Below, one piece after another: positions 5,403 through 5,457 of a DNA stretch of 5,457 bases. Each line of letters begins with the position of its first letter. Position 1 is the stretch's first letter. Source of the DNA: Oscillospiraceae bacterium (GTDB lineage Bacteria > Bacillota > Clostridia > Oscillospirales > Oscillospiraceae); assembly GCA_020025375.1 (NCBI GenBank), contig JAHHSF010000086.1, forward strand, positions 1-5,457, written 5' to 3'. Under the pieces are notes generated by a model that worked only from the letters and a program-made list of their open reading frames with translations, did no database searches and had not been told where the DNA came from. A program made the position numbers and the translations under genes.

Positions 5403-5409
5403 AAGAGAG

Positions 5410-5439
5410 AAACGGTATAGCTTCGGCTATGCCGTTTTT
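5410..5439 (+). terminator. Intrinsic terminator of the LCP transcript
   Basis: A 12-bp stem (5410-5421 with 5426-5437, one T-G wobble) closes on a cUUCGg-type tetraloop. The T run (5435-5439) partly forms the 3' arm and continues into TCTCATTCTT. This is a classic rho-independent terminator 58 nt after the LCP stop. Confidence 0.88.
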
Positions 5440-5457
5440 CTCATTCTTGCCTTGATG

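Overview
The window reads as a GC-rich low-copy-repeat-free chromosomal segment from a Gram-positive (Firmicutes/Clostridia) bacterium. The evidence is a T-box leader RNA, strong AGGAGG-type ribosome binding sites with mixed ATG/GTG/TTG starts, a lipoprotein-type MetQ, and a LytR-CpsA-Psr (LCP) cell-wall ligase. The high GC content, with codons ending in C or G, and the 'NPLSSAKDR' form of CysK suggest an Oscillospiraceae/Ruminococcaceae-like gut clostridium. That taxonomic guess is inference. All five genes lie on the + strand and there is no sign of mobile DNA, CRISPR, tRNA or rRNA.

Layout. Positions 1-144 hold the end of whatever lies upstream, then a good sigma-A-like promoter (TTGACT, 17 nt, TAAAAT) and a short hairpin-rich leader. 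metN (145-1176, GTG start) and metI (1169-1939) overlap by 8 bp and encode the ATPase and permease of a D/L-methionine ABC importer. A 15-bp hairpin with a short T run (1968-2006) then ends the metNI transcript. A second promoter (TTGACT, 17 nt, TACACT) drives a full T-box leader (about 2091-2352) that precedes metQ (2396-3202), the substrate-binding lipoprotein. The specifier loop reads ATG and the T-box bulge reads TGGT, so both ends match tRNA-Met. cysK (3272-4189), an O-acetylserine sulfhydrylase, follows after a hairpin with a poor T tract. It could be partly co-transcribed with metQ. A third promoter (TTGCCC, 17 nt, extended -10 TACACT) precedes an LCP-family gene (4308-5351, TTG start), which ends at a UUCG-loop terminator.

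How the genes work together. MetN, MetI and MetQ together form one methionine importer, and CysK makes cysteine, so positions 1-4200 are a sulfur amino acid module. The LCP protein belongs to cell-envelope assembly and appears to be an independent unit. The most notable feature is regulatory: the importer is divided into two transcription units. Only the binding protein, and possibly cysK, sits directly behind a methionine-tRNA-sensing T-box. No T-box or SAM riboswitch is visible ahead of metNI. I found no clearly novel protein system here; the interesting signals are in the non-coding RNA and promoter regions.
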